From Pseudomonadota bacterium (GTDB lineage Bacteria > Myxococcota_A > Polyangia > Haliangiales > Haliangiaceae): a stretch of DNA of 64,000 nt. The stretch covers positions 1 through 64,000 of the forward strand of contig JAKSDA010000428.1 in NCBI GenBank assembly GCA_022360315.1, written 5' to 3'. Within the stretch, counting starts at the first letter, position 1, and each line of letters starts with the position of its first letter. The translations under genes and the position numbers were made by a program. The notes beneath the pieces are model-generated. The model had not been told where the DNA came from. It worked only from the letters and a program-made list of their open reading frames with translations, and searched no databases. Shown piece after piece: positions 20,160 through 30,997 of the stretch.

Positions 20160-21836
20160 CTACCACCACGATTCGGCGTGCACACCGAAGTTGATGGCGT
20201 ACTTGTCGTCGGCGTGTTGAGAGGCAAAATCGTTCTTGATCCCGTCGCTCCAAAACCATGCGGTGGCGAACATGCGGATCTGCGGACGGCCCCAGAAGCT
20301 GGTATCCGTGGCCAGGGTGGGCACCACCGAGAGCTTGTAGAGCTGGCCCGAGCGCTCGTTGCCACCTGCGGAGAAATCAATATGCTCGACTGCGGCCTCG
20401 GTCGCGAGTCCCACGTGCTTGGTAAAGTAATAGGTCGACCGCAAGCCGGTCGTCATCCACATTCTCTTGCCAAATGATGTGGCTGCCACATCGCTCTCGT
20501 CCAGGCCATTGTCGAGATATTCGAAGATCGCCGCGGCCATCATCGAGATCTTCGGGCTGGGTTGAATTTGCAGAGTCTCGGTGACGCGTAGTTGCCAGGC
20601 GTCCTGCTCCACGTTCGACACGCGAAACGTGTCAAACGTACTCGCCGGGCCGATACCCCAGTTTACCGAAACTTTATTAAAGCCGCCCAAAACATCACCT
20701 CTGGTGTGAAAGAAGCCGACCGCCACGCCATTGGTGGCGTCGGGCTCGGTCGGTTGCGGACGGCCTTCGACGACGACACCTCCCCCGGCGGGCGAGTTGC
20801 GTACCAGCCATAGATAAAAAATGCCGGTTCCACCCGGCACCTTGAGATCGGAGATACGCATATCGAGACCGCCCTTGAGCGGACGGCCATGGTCGGGAGA
20901 GACAAAGTTTGGATCACTGTTGCCATCGACCACGGCGTCGTCGGTCGAGCCGGCGATCAGGGCCAAGTGCAGTTTTGCAAAACCGATGTCGAGATCCTCG
21001 AAACCGCCGCCAAAACCGCTGTTATTGAGATAAAAATAATCCACGACATGGACATCGTGCCGGCGGTAGAACCGCACACCAGCCCAGAACTTGACGTCTG
21101 GAGCCGATTTGAGCACGTTGCCGGTCTGCGCATACGCTTCGCGAATGCGCGGCTGAGTTTCGCTGACCATGTTATTGCCGCCCGACCTGAGATGAAATCG
21201 GACATGAGTCCTAAACCAGGTTTTGTCGGTTTCGCGTTCGGGGTTGAGCCAGTTGTTGACCAGGATGATCTCGACCTGGTTGTCGTCCTCGTTGGCCAGA
21301 CGCCATCTCGATGGCAACATGGTTGGCGAGTGGAACGTCTCCATTTCGCCGCCCTTGTTGTTGATACCGATGCCCGAGCGAATAAAGCCGTGAAATTCGA
21401 TCGGCTTGTGCGATTTCTCCATCATCTGACGAAACCACTCTTCATAGGATGTCGGGATCCTCTCCGGCATGGACGCAGATTCTTGCCCTGCCGGTGGATC
21501 GGCAGCCGCCGTATCCCCTGCATCATCCGCCGTGTCGTCAGCAGAGCCAACCGCCGGGGTGTCAGCACTTGCCCCGGGCGCGCCGCCCGGGGTTACTCCT
21601 GGCGTATTACCGGCGTTGTCACCGGCCGGGACTGTATTATTACCGGCTTGATTCTCGGTGGTGTCGGCCGGTCTGTCCGGATCGGCCACCGGATCATCGG
21701 CGGGCTGGGCCAGCACAGTCCCGGCGGGGACAGCCATGAGCACAACGATGACCGCAACAACCCTGGCTGGACCGGGCCAACTCGGTATTCGATCGTGAAG
21801 AGGGGACCTTGCACAAACACACTTCGACAGACTCAT
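20160..21836 (-). CDS. LamB-type maltoporin, paralogue 1
   Basis: This 558-residue outer membrane protein has an N-terminal signal region (a hydrophobic stretch ending ...VLAQ), a ~100-residue Ala/Asp/Pro/Gly-rich linker, then a LamB-like beta-barrel. Family features are the first strand IEFHGFIRSGIG, VEIILVNNWLNPE, FWAGVRFYRRHDVHVVDYFYLNNSGFGGG and a final strand ending in an aromatic residue (NFGVHAESWW). It should form a passive channel for maltodextrin-like sugars. The start is chosen by comparison with its paralogue (MSLSKC/MSLCKN). It lies downstream of the paralogue and belongs to the adjacent alpha-glucoside uptake locus. Confidence 0.88.
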   Translation of the reverse strand: MSLSKCVCARSPLHDRIPSWPGPARVVAVIVVLMAVPAGTVLAQPADDPVADPDRPADTTENQAGNNTVPAGDNAGNTPGVTPGGAPGASADTPAVGSADDTADDAGDTAAADPPAGQESASMPERIPTSYEEWFRQMMEKSHKPIEFHGFIRSGIGINNKGGEMETFHSPTMLPSRWRLANEDDNQVEIILVNNWLNPERETDKTWFRTHVRFHLRSGGNNMVSETQPRIREAYAQTGNVLKSAPDVKFWAGVRFYRRHDVHVVDYFYLNNSGFGGGFEDLDIGFAKLHLALIAGSTDDAVVDGNSDPNFVSPDHGRPLKGGLDMRISDLKVPGGTGIFYLWLVRNSPAGGGVVVEGRPQPTEPDATNGVAVGFFHTRGDVLGGFNKVSVNWGIGPASTFDTFRVSNVEQDAWQLRVTETLQIQPSPKISMMAAAIFEYLDNGLDESDVAATSFGKRMWMTTGLRSTYYFTKHVGLATEAAVEHIDFSAGGNERSGQLYKLSVVPTLATDTSFWGRPQIRMFATAWFWSDGIKNDFASQHADDKYAINFGVHAESWW

Positions 21837-22018
21837 GTCCGCTTTGTACACAAACGGTCTGATATTCGCCAGTTCTTGTCCCGATGTGGCCGATTTTTTC
21901 CAGGCAGCGGTACCCTCTGCGGCCTGCGGTGGCGACCTGCAGACGGGAGTCATGCCACCTCTGGAAATTGCCAGCTATTCGATTTCTGGTGGAATTATGA
22001 TTCTGATTCTCAATAAGC

Positions 22019-22055
22019 AATAACAAATAATCATCATAAACCAATAGTTGTTATT
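22019..22055. promoter_or_regulatory. Inverted repeat between the two porin genes
   Basis: AATAACAA (22019-22026) and TTGTTATT (22048-22055) form an inverted repeat spaced by 21 bases in an AT-rich gap between the porin genes. A related string, TTGTTGTAACGGTTATTGTTAT, occurs at 23983-24004 ahead of the second porin and the uptake operon. This shared motif could be an operator for a sugar regulator, but no regulator gene is present in the locus. Confidence 0.25.
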
Positions 22056-22087
22056 TCAGTCTCGAACCACGGCGATACAGTAACTCT

Positions 22088-23704
22088 CTACCACCACGCC
22101 TCGGCCTGAACTCCGAAGTTCACGGCAATATTATCGTCGGCATATTGGCCATAATTGACCGCGATATCGTCGGTAAAATACCATCCGGCGGCAAATAGAC
22201 GGATCTGTGGCCGGCCCCAGAAACCCGCCTCGGGTGTGATCACCGGTGCGACCGCGAACTTGATCAGTGAACCGGTAGCCGAATCGTCGCCTTTGACATT
22301 GACATACTGGTAAGCCAATTCGGTGGCCAATCCAATATGCTTGGTGAAGTGATAGATCGGCGTCACTCCGATGGTTGCCCAGCTTCGTTTGAACTCCAGC
22401 ACATCTGATAGGCCGTTGTCGGAGTACTCGTAAACCGCCGCACCCATCATCGACAGTTTTGGGCTGGTCTGAATGACAAAGGACTCGGTGATGCGCAGTC
22501 TCCATTCGTCCTTGTCCTGACCCGAAACACCAAATGTATCGAAGTTGCTGGCCGGGCCGAGACCGTATTGCACCGTGAATTTGTTGAAGCCGCCAAAAAA
22601 GTCATTCGCAGTGTGGAGAAAGCCGGCGGCCACGCCATTGCTACCATCGATTTCTGCCGAACCATCTACACCACCTCCGGCCTTGGAGTTGCGGACCAGC
22701 CACAGCCAGAATATGCCGGTGCCGCCAGGCACCTTGATATCGCTGATGCGAATATCAAAACCGGCCTTGGTCGGACGGCCGAGATCACCGGAAATGAGGT
22801 CGGGATCGCTGTCGTAGGCGTCGTCATCGTTGTCATTGTCGACCACGCGGTCGTCGCTCGACCCGCCTATGAAAGCGATGTGCAGCTTGCCGAAGCCGAG
22901 GTCGAGATTTTCCACACCGCCGCCGTAGCCGCTATTGCTGAGATAGAAAAAGTCCAACACATGGATATCGTGGCGGCGGTAAAAGCGCTGTCCGGCCCAC
23001 AATCGCACGTCCGGCGCCGACCCGATCACGTTGCCAGCCTCGGCATACGCTTCGCGGATCCGCACGTCGGTTTCATCGAAGTTGTTGTTCTGACCGGTGA
23101 TGAAGCTGAAGTTGAGGCGAGATCGCAACCAGGCTTTGCTGATGTCGCGTTCGGGGTTGAGCCAGTTATTGACAAAGATGGCCTCGATATAATTGTCATC
23201 CTCGTTGCCCAATCGCCATCTCTGGCCACCGGTGGCTGGCGTGCGAAACGAGTCCAGATCGCCGCCATTGTGGTTCATGCCGAAGCCAGCGCGGAAATAG
23301 CCGTGGAACTCGAATGGTTTGTGCGCCTTGTCCATCATCCGTTCGAACCACTCGCTGTACGAGGTTGGGATCGCTTCGGGCACAGATCCAGTCCCGCTCT
23401 CGTCGGCCGGCGCGACATTGGCCGGCGCGACATTGGCCGGCGCGGTATTGGCTGGCGCGGTATTGGCTGGCGCGGTATTGGCCGGCGCGGTATCGGCTGG
23501 CGCGGTATCGGCTGGCGCGGTATCGGCTGGCGCGGTATCGGCCGGTGCGGTATCGGCCGGTGCGGTATCGGATGGCGGATCATCCGCAGACTGTGCCAGT
23601 GCAGTCGCAGTAAACCCCGTCATGGACGCGACAAACACAGCCACGGAAAACCAGCTCATCAATCGGCGTTCAGAACTCTCACAAACGTTCTTGCACAGAC
23701 TCAT
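22088..23704 (-). CDS. LamB-type maltoporin, paralogue 2, with Pro/Ala pentapeptide repeats
   Basis: This 538-residue paralogue has a signal peptide ending at ...TALAQ, then eleven tandem five-residue repeats (ADTAP, ANTAP, ANVAP), then the LamB barrel: FEFHGYFRAGFGMN, IEAIFVNNWLNPERD, WAGQRFYRRHDIHVLDFFYL and a terminal ...VQAEAWW. The barrel closely parallels paralogue 1, so the pair arose by tandem duplication. The repeat region should be a flexible periplasmic or surface linker. The gene is divergent from the sugar ABC operon across a 660-base control region, so coordinated regulation is likely. Confidence 0.88.
   Translation of the reverse strand: MSLCKNVCESSERRLMSWFSVAVFVASMTGFTATALAQSADDPPSDTAPADTAPADTAPADTAPADTAPADTAPANTAPANTAPANTAPANVAPANVAPADESGTGSVPEAIPTSYSEWFERMMDKAHKPFEFHGYFRAGFGMNHNGGDLDSFRTPATGGQRWRLGNEDDNYIEAIFVNNWLNPERDISKAWLRSRLNFSFITGQNNNFDETDVRIREAYAEAGNVIGSAPDVRLWAGQRFYRRHDIHVLDFFYLSNSGYGGGVENLDLGFGKLHIAFIGGSSDDRVVDNDNDDDAYDSDPDLISGDLGRPTKAGFDIRISDIKVPGGTGIFWLWLVRNSKAGGGVDGSAEIDGSNGVAAGFLHTANDFFGGFNKFTVQYGLGPASNFDTFGVSGQDKDEWRLRITESFVIQTSPKLSMMGAAVYEYSDNGLSDVLEFKRSWATIGVTPIYHFTKHIGLATELAYQYVNVKGDDSATGSLIKFAVAPVITPEAGFWGRPQIRLFAAGWYFTDDIAVNYGQYADDNIAVNFGVQAEAWW
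23409..23573. repeat. 15-bp in-frame tandem repeat, 11 copies, in porin gene
   Basis: Eleven copies of a 15-base unit (GGCGCGGTATCGGCT and variants) encode the pentapeptides. The variants are ordered: six Asp-Thr copies, three Asn-Thr copies and two Asn-Val copies along the gene, as expected from stepwise slippage or unequal crossover. Confidence 0.9.
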
Positions 23705-24364
23705 TGAATTCACTCTTGGGTTGGATTGCAAAACCGAGCAACTCGCGGTTGCGATGGTTACATGCTCGAATGCCGCGCAGTCAAATCGATTGCAGCGTGC
23801 AATGCAGCTTTTTCGGCCATAGAACCCGCACTACAGGCCCTCCTGCTCCTCCGAGCACGTGGCCGCGAGTGCCGATCGCGTCGAGTTTCGCAACACGCAC
23901 TCGACAATTATCGGGCAACCGCTCGAGTGAGCTCTATCAGATCTTTCAACCCGTATGTAATCCGCTCTGGAGATTGTACTAGTTGTTGTAACGGTTATTG
24001 TTATAGGTCCGACCGGCGAAGCCGGGTGAACCATGCGTGCAGCCTGTACTATCCGGCTTGGTTCCAACTACATACTTTGTTGGAATGATTGCGACAACGC
24101 ACCGGGTCATCGAGGCTTGTCGAGGTGCGCGGCGGCGCCTAGCAGGCGTTTGCACAATACCCGAGTTGAGTGTTCACCCCCTTTGAGCGGCTTGTTAGCC
24201 GAGATTTTTGCCCATTCTATTGCTCGCATGTTCAGTGAGCCATATGCGAACAGCGACGTTGCGAACAGCGACGCCAGAATGAATGTAGCAAAAAACAACA
24301 CGATTGTGTTCAATTGTACCTCGGATTGTGTAAAACACAGACAGTAACGAGGAAGAATGAGCCG
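23705..24364. promoter_or_regulatory. Divergent control region, porins versus sugar ABC operon
   Basis: About 660 bases of lower GC than the flanking genes separate the porin gene from the binding-protein gene. It must hold the promoters for both sides. The string TTGTTGTAACGGTTATTGTTAT (23983-24004) has a partly palindromic core around a central CGG and recalls LacI-family operators. Several chance frames exist but none has a convincing composition. Confidence 0.4.
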
Positions 24365-25699
24365 ATGACAAAGAACGCTCTCTACGCACTACTCGCCGCG
24401 ACTCTCGGATTTGCTGGGTGCGGCAAAGACAAATCGGAGGGAGGCGAAGGCGAAAGCGCAGCCCTGACCAAGGCAAGTAACGAGCCCACGGCTCCGGTCG
24501 AGATCGCTATCTCATGCGGCGCGGTCGGCAAGGAGCTGCAGCTGTGCAAGACAGGCGCTGCGGCCTGGGGCAAAAAAACCGGCGCCAAGGTCAAGGTAGT
24601 CAGCACGCCGAACGAGGCGTCCGAGCGGCTCAATCTCTACCAGACCAATTTGGCAGCCAAGTCGAGCAACATCGATGTATTCCAGATCGATGTGATCTGG
24701 CCCGGTATTCTGGCCAATCACATGATCGACCTCAAGCCCTATACCAAGGGTGCCGAGAACGATCACTTCAAAGCCATCATCGAGAATAACACGGTCAAGG
24801 GCAAGCTGGTCGGCATGCCGTGGTTCACCGATGCCGGTGTGCTCTACTACCGCAAAGATCTCCTCGAAAAGCACGGGGAAAAGCCGCCGACGACCTGGGA
24901 CGAGCTCACCACCACGGCGAAAAAGGTCATGGACGCTGAGCGCAAGGCCGGCAACGACAAGATGTGGGGCTTTGTCTGGCAGGGCAAGGCCTACGAGGGG
25001 CTCACCTGTGATGCACTCGAATGGGTGGCCAGCTACGGTGGTGGCTCCATTGTGGATTCGAGCGGCAAGGTCACCATCAACAACCCCAAGGCCGCGGCTG
25101 CAATCGACATGGCGGCCGGGTGGATCAACGAGGTCAAGATCACCCCACAAGATGTCCTGAACGGCGCAGAAGAAGAGGCCCGCGGTGTATTCCAGTCGGG
25201 CAATGCAGTGTTCATGCGCAACTGGCCCTACGCGTGGGCCCTGGCGCAGGACGCCGATAGCCCGGTCGCGGGCAAGGTGGCCGTCGTGGCTCTGCCCAAA
25301 GGGCCATCTGGGCGCAGTGCCGCGGTCCTGGGCGGCTGGCAGCTCGCCGTGTCCAAGTACTCCAAGCATCCAGAGCTCGCCGCCGACCTGGTCATGTTCC
25401 TGACCGGCGCGGAAGAACAGAAGCGCCGCGCAATCGAGGGCGCTTATAACCCGACCATCGGCAGTCTGTACCAAGACGCGGATATCCTCAAGGCGACACC
25501 GTTCTTCGGCTCGCTCTACGATACGTTTTTGAATGCGCAACCGCGACCGTCCACAGTGACCGGCACCAAGTACAACCGGGTCAGCGTCGAATTTTTTAAT
25601 GCGGTGCACGAAGTTCTGTCTGGCAAGAGCAAGGCGGCAGACAGCCTGGCCGCGCTCGAATCGAAGCTGAAGGCGGTCAGCAAGGGCGGCAGATGGTAA
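24365..25699 (+). CDS. Sugar ABC transporter substrate-binding lipoprotein
   Basis: This 444-residue protein has a lipoprotein signal (LGFAGC, Cys19) and a family 1 solute-binding fold. Visible features are VEIAISCGAVGKE, NIDVFQIDVIWPGILANHMIDL, GKLVGMPWFTDAGVLYYRKDLLEKHG and FLTGAEEQKRRAIEGAYNPT, all typical of maltose/trehalose/alpha-glucoside binding proteins. It delivers sugar to the membrane permeases encoded next. The start is the Met with GAGGAAG upstream. The neighbouring GH13 enzyme and maltoporins point to an alpha-linked disaccharide or maltodextrin, with trehalose possible. Confidence 0.93.
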   Translation: MTKNALYALLAATLGFAGCGKDKSEGGEGESAALTKASNEPTAPVEIAISCGAVGKELQLCKTGAAAWGKKTGAKVKVVSTPNEASERLNLYQTNLAAKSSNIDVFQIDVIWPGILANHMIDLKPYTKGAENDHFKAIIENNTVKGKLVGMPWFTDAGVLYYRKDLLEKHGEKPPTTWDELTTTAKKVMDAERKAGNDKMWGFVWQGKAYEGLTCDALEWVASYGGGSIVDSSGKVTINNPKAAAAIDMAAGWINEVKITPQDVLNGAEEEARGVFQSGNAVFMRNWPYAWALAQDADSPVAGKVAVVALPKGPSGRSAAVLGGWQLAVSKYSKHPELAADLVMFLTGAEEQKRRAIEGAYNPTIGSLYQDADILKATPFFGSLYDTFLNAQPRPSTVTGTKYNRVSVEFFNAVHEVLSGKSKAADSLAALESKLKAVSKGGRW

Positions 25700-25822
25700 C
25701 GGCGACACGAACTGCCGGGTGATCTCGGTCGCCGCATCTGCATCGCGTCTTGTGGGCGTAGCGGCGAACCCATAACGCAAACTCCCGTCGCAAATCCGTC
25801 GGGGTCGAGGAGGCCGCATCCA

Positions 25823-26755
25823 ATGCCGATGTCCAATCTGACGCGCAGCCGCGTTCGTTCTGCGTGGATATTCCTGGTGCCCATGCTGGTCATCCTGGCG
25901 CTCGTCGCCGGATGGCCGCTCTTCCGTACCATCTGGTACGGGTTTACCGACGCCAACTTGTCCGACCCCGAGGCCCGGCAGTTCGTCGGGTTCGAGAACT
26001 ATTTGCGCAGGGGCGACGACGGCGAGTGGTACGGGCTTCTGGCCGAGTTTGGCGACAAGGGGAACTGGTGGCTTTCGGTGTGGAATACCGTCAAGTTTGC
26101 TGTGGTCTCGGTGTTCCTGGAGACCGTGCTCGGCCTGGTCATCGCGCTCGTGCTCAATGCTTCGTTCAAGATGCGGGGCCTGGTCCGCACTGCAGTGCTC
26201 ATCCCATGGGCCATCCCGACCATCGTCTCGGCCAAGATGTGGCAGTGGATCCTCAACGGGCAATACGGAATGATGAACGATTTGCTCATGACCCTGGGCA
26301 TTCTGTCACAACCCCTGTCGTGGACCGCGGATCCCGATCTGGCCATGGCATCGGTGATCGCGGTCGATGTGTGGAAGACGACCCCGTTCATGACTCTGCT
26401 CATTTTGGCCGCTCTGCAGATGCTGCCGTCGAACTGCTACGAGGCCGCCCGGGTGGATGGCATTCATCCGGTCAAAGTGTTCTTTAAGGTGACCTTGCCG
26501 CTGATCCGGCCGGCTCTCATGGTCGCGGTCATCTTCCGCTTCCTCGACGCGCTGCGCGTATTCGATCTGATCTACATTCTGACCTCGAATAGCAAAGACA
26601 CCATGACCATGTCGGTGTATGTCCGGCAGCAGATGGTCGACTTTGCTGAAATGGGCTACGGTTCGGCTGCCTCCACCATGCTCTTCATCATCATCGCCCT
26701 TATCACGATCGCATACCTCAAGATCGGCCGGGTCAGCTTCGAAGGAGGGAGGTGA
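25823..26755 (+). CDS. Sugar ABC transporter permease, MalF type
   Basis: This 310-residue protein has six hydrophobic segments and the MalF-type EAA loop EAARVDGIHPVKVFFKVTLPLIRP near residue 220, where it contacts the ATPase. It has no long periplasmic P2 loop like E. coli MalF, so it is the short form common in UgpA/ThuF/AglF transporters. It follows the binding-protein gene by 123 bases, a gap holding an inverted repeat (TCGCCGC at 25729-25735 and GCGGCGA at 25761-25767) that may lower permease expression relative to the binding protein. MalG starts 3 nt after its stop. Confidence 0.94.
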   Translation: MPMSNLTRSRVRSAWIFLVPMLVILALVAGWPLFRTIWYGFTDANLSDPEARQFVGFENYLRRGDDGEWYGLLAEFGDKGNWWLSVWNTVKFAVVSVFLETVLGLVIALVLNASFKMRGLVRTAVLIPWAIPTIVSAKMWQWILNGQYGMMNDLLMTLGILSQPLSWTADPDLAMASVIAVDVWKTTPFMTLLILAALQMLPSNCYEAARVDGIHPVKVFFKVTLPLIRPALMVAVIFRFLDALRVFDLIYILTSNSKDTMTMSVYVRQQMVDFAEMGYGSAASTMLFIIIALITIAYLKIGRVSFEGGR

Positions 26756-26758
26756 GCC

Positions 26759-27598
26759 ATGAAGCGCGGCAAGAAAGACTACGCAAAGCTGGTCGGCTTT
26801 TACACCCTCGTCGTCGCCATCATTCTGTATGCGGTATTTCCGTTTTACTACGCGATCCTGTCGTCCTTTAAATCGGGATCGGCGCTTTTCGAGGTCAATT
26901 ACTTTCCATTTTCTCTCGACTTTGGCAATTACGGTTCGGTCTTTACCGGGCAGAACTTCGGCCAGAGTATCTGGAATTCGGTTCTGGTCTCGTTTGGTGT
27001 CGTGGCACTCTCTCTCTTGCTCGGCCTCACCGGGGCGTTTGCACTGGCCCGGGTGCGCTTCCGCGGCCGCGGTCTGCTCCTCATGACCATCCTGGGCGTG
27101 TCGATGTTTCCCGCGGTGGCCGTGTTATCGGGAATGTTCGAGCTGATCCGGTTTACCGGAATGCAGGACAGTCTGTGGTCGCTGGTCTTCTCGTACATGA
27201 TCTTTACCCTGCCGTTCACGGTGTGGGTGCTGACCACGTTTATGCGCGATTTGCCTCTGGAGCTCGAGGAGGCCGCGATCATGGACGGAGCCACTCCTTG
27301 GCAGACGATCACTCAGGTGTTCATGCCGCTGATGTGGCCCGCTCTGGTCACCACCGGCCTGCTCGCGTTCATTCAGGCGTGGAACGAGTTCCTCTTTGCC
27401 CTGACATTCATCCTGGTCGACGAGCAGCGAACCGTACCGGTGGCCATCGCACTCATGGGTGGCAATACACCGCGCGAGCTTCCCTGGGGCAACATCATGG
27501 CCGCGTCGGTCGTGGTCACTCTGCCGGTGGTGGCATTGGTTCTGATTTTCCAGCGCCGTATCGTCGCCGGGTTGACCGACGGTGCAGTCAAGGGATAA
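26759..27598 (+). CDS. Sugar ABC transporter permease, MalG type
   Basis: This 279-residue protein has six predicted membrane helices and the EAA loop EEAAIMDGATPWQTITQVFMPLMWP. The end of the protein (ALVLIFQRRIVAGLTDGAVKG) is the conserved C-terminus of MalG-type permeases. It should pair with the preceding MalF-type subunit. GAAGGAGGGAGG just upstream of the start is a strong ribosome binding site lying within the end of the previous gene. Confidence 0.95.
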   Translation: MKRGKKDYAKLVGFYTLVVAIILYAVFPFYYAILSSFKSGSALFEVNYFPFSLDFGNYGSVFTGQNFGQSIWNSVLVSFGVVALSLLLGLTGAFALARVRFRGRGLLLMTILGVSMFPAVAVLSGMFELIRFTGMQDSLWSLVFSYMIFTLPFTVWVLTTFMRDLPLELEEAAIMDGATPWQTITQVFMPLMWPALVTTGLLAFIQAWNEFLFALTFILVDEQRTVPVAIALMGGNTPRELPWGNIMAASVVVTLPVVALVLIFQRRIVAGLTDGAVKG

Positions 27599-27636
27599 CT
27601 CGCTGCCGGACCAAATGCGCCATGGGAGATACGTTT

Positions 27637-29313
27637 ATGGGCGATACAACAAAGACCGACTCCAGTGAGAGCGCAGCCCGACGACCACAAGACTGGTGGC
27701 GCGGCGCGATCATCTATCAGATCTACCCGCGCAGTTTTTTCGACAGCAATGGCGACGGTATCGGCGACCTGCCCGGTATTGCTGCCAGGCTCGAGTACGT
27801 CGCCAGACTCGGTGTGGATGCGGTTTGGCTGTCGCCGTTTTTTCGATCGCCGATGAAGGATTTTGGCTATGACGTCTCGGATTACCGCGCTGTCGAGCCC
27901 ATCTTTGGCACTCTTGACGACTTCGATGCGGTGGTCCAAAAAGGCCACCAGCTTGGTCTGAAGATCATCATCGATCAAGTACTGAATCACAGCTCGGATC
28001 AACACAGCTGGTTTCGCGACAGTCGGCAGTCGCCAGACTCGGCCAAGGCGGACTGGTATGTATGGGCCGATCCCAAGCCCGACGGCACTCCGCCCAACAA
28101 CTGGTTGTCGTATTTTGGCGGACCGGCCTGGCAGTGGGACTCCCACCGGCTGCAGTACTACTTTCACCAGTTTTTGCCGTCGCAACCCGACCTCAATTTT
28201 CACAACCGCGAAGTCCAGTACCAGCTTCTCGATGAGGTCGAGTTCTGGCTGAAAAGAGGCGTCGATGGCTTTCGCCTCGACACGGTCAATATGTACACTC
28301 ACGACAAAGAGCTGCGCGACAATCCGCCGAGCGATCCCGGTGGCACGCGGGTCGACGGGGTGGTCAGACAGAACCCATACGCCTATCAGCACCACATCTA
28401 CGACAAGACCAGGCCGGAAAACATCGATTTCTTGCGGCGCTTGCGGCAACTTCTCGACCGCTATCCCGGCACCACGACGGTGGGCGAGATCGGTGCCGAA
28501 GAAGCCGCGAAAGTCATGGCCGAGTACACTTCGGGCTCGGACAAGCTGCACATGGGATACGCGTTTGGCCTTCTCACCCGGGAGTTTAGCGCTGGCCACA
28601 TCCGCCGCGTCATCGAGAGCATGGAGAGAGAGATCGGTGACGGCTGGCTGTGCTGGTCTCTGAGCAACCACGACGTCGCCCGGGTGGTGACCCGCTGGGG
28701 CGGAGCCGGGCCCCAGCCCGAACTCGCCAAGGTCCTCAGCGCCATGCTGCTGTCGCTGCGCGGCAGCGTGTGCATCTATCAGGGCGAAGAACTCGGGCTC
28801 ACCGAAGCCGAGATTCCATACCACCAGATGCAGGATCCGTACGGATTGAACTTGTGGCCCGAGATCAAGGGCCGCGACGGCTGTCGCACACCGATGCCAT
28901 GGACCGATGCCGAGCCCCATGCCGGGTTCTCGTCGGCCCGACCGTGGCTGCCCATTCCCGACGAGCACCGAGCTCTGTCGGTCGCCAGGCAGGAGGCGGA
29001 GGCCGACTCGGTGCTCAGTGTTTTCCGCACATTCGTGAACTGGCGCCGCGGCATCCCGGCACTCCGCCTCGGCAGCATCGAACTGCTCGACGTGCCCGAG
29101 CCGGTCCTGGCATTCGTGCGCAGTCACGAGGGCGAGCGGATCCTCGCTCTGTTCAATCTTTCGGCAACACCGGTGCCGGCAACGCTGCCCGATCACCTCG
29201 GAGTCGAGCGCGGCCGCACGCTTGCCGGACACGGTTTCGCACCGGCTCGACTGTCCAATACAACTGTAGAGTTATCCCGCTATGGAGTATATTTTTGCCA
29301 CTTGGGCACATGA
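27637..29313 (+). CDS. Alpha-glucosidase, glycoside hydrolase family 13
   Basis: This 558-residue cytosolic enzyme (no signal peptide) hydrolyses alpha-glucosidic bonds of imported oligosaccharides. The four GH13 regions are intact: DQVLNHSS, GFRLDTVN with nucleophile Asp215, TTVGEIG with acid/base Glu284, and SNHDVAR with Asp346. The N-terminus DWWRGAIIYQIYPRSFFDSNGDGIGDLPG is that of the oligo-1,6-glucosidase/alpha-glucosidase/AglA subgroup, GH13_23-like. Another Met lies five codons upstream; the chosen one has GGGAG nine bases before it. The position between the permease and ATPase genes of one operon ties it to sugar uptake. Confidence 0.95.
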   Translation: MGDTTKTDSSESAARRPQDWWRGAIIYQIYPRSFFDSNGDGIGDLPGIAARLEYVARLGVDAVWLSPFFRSPMKDFGYDVSDYRAVEPIFGTLDDFDAVVQKGHQLGLKIIIDQVLNHSSDQHSWFRDSRQSPDSAKADWYVWADPKPDGTPPNNWLSYFGGPAWQWDSHRLQYYFHQFLPSQPDLNFHNREVQYQLLDEVEFWLKRGVDGFRLDTVNMYTHDKELRDNPPSDPGGTRVDGVVRQNPYAYQHHIYDKTRPENIDFLRRLRQLLDRYPGTTTVGEIGAEEAAKVMAEYTSGSDKLHMGYAFGLLTREFSAGHIRRVIESMEREIGDGWLCWSLSNHDVARVVTRWGGAGPQPELAKVLSAMLLSLRGSVCIYQGEELGLTEAEIPYHQMQDPYGLNLWPEIKGRDGCRTPMPWTDAEPHAGFSSARPWLPIPDEHRALSVARQEAEADSVLSVFRTFVNWRRGIPALRLGSIELLDVPEPVLAFVRSHEGERILALFNLSATPVPATLPDHLGVERGRTLAGHGFAPARLSNTTVELSRYGVYFCHLGT

Positions 29314-29415
29314 AAACGTTCTCAGGTGCTTCGCTCCGTTTCACATTCCTTGCTGAGGCGTAAAGCCAGACTCGATGGCTCACCCCGCCAGGAATAACCC
29401 GAAGGAATAGCAAAC

Positions 29416-30528
<1,113 letters not shown>

Positions 30529-30997
30529 AGCAAGGACCCAGCCCGCTTGATGGCTGGACACGCTGGACCGGCCTTATCAGGCACGTACCTGCGAGAGTGG
30601 CACTTTGCCACACCTGGGTCGAGGGTGTCGCAACATACCCAGGTAGACCCACCTGCCGGTGTTTGTACACAGAAATAATCAGCGGGGGAGGAAAGAAGGC
30701 CGGAGGCGTTATCGAGGCTGGGTGGAAAAGTACAGGTGAGTCTTCCATGACCGGGTTTGCCCTGAATCCGGGGGTGGTCAGTGACCCAGGTGTATCGAGA
30801 ACCAGCGGTCAGAAAATCTCTTTGGGACCCCTGCAGGGAAACACGGATCAATCCGTTTCTATTTGAGTCTATCGGCTGTATGGCGTGAAACGTTACCATC
30901 ATGAAGCAAAGAATCAGGCTGAAGCGTCTCGTGGGGGGAAACGATCAGACTGGCACAGTTTGCGCACTAAGGAAGGGCAGAAGGAGAGGAAGGACAC
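30529..30997. other. Intergenic region between sugar operon and sigma factor gene
   Basis: About 470 bases. It holds a 6-bp hairpin right after the ATPase gene (30538-30557) and an inverted repeat CCTGGGT/ACCCAGG (30613-30619 and 30637-30643). The right part presumably holds the sigma-factor promoter; AAGGAGAGGAAGGA just before the start is a strong ribosome binding site. No gene is convincing. Confidence 0.45.

Noticed and set aside
23409..23573. Possible CRISPR-like array
   Set aside because: The unit is 15 bp without spacers and is in frame within a porin gene; it is a coding tandem repeat.
22568..23707. Long reading frame antisense to the second porin gene
   Set aside because: Its product is a mirror of the porin's codons and repeat, with no homology pattern of its own; the porin reading is well supported.
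27175..27636. N-terminal extension of the GH13 enzyme
   Set aside because: The extension overlaps most of the MalG-type permease in another frame; the GH13 domain starts after the Met at 27637, which has a ribosome binding site.
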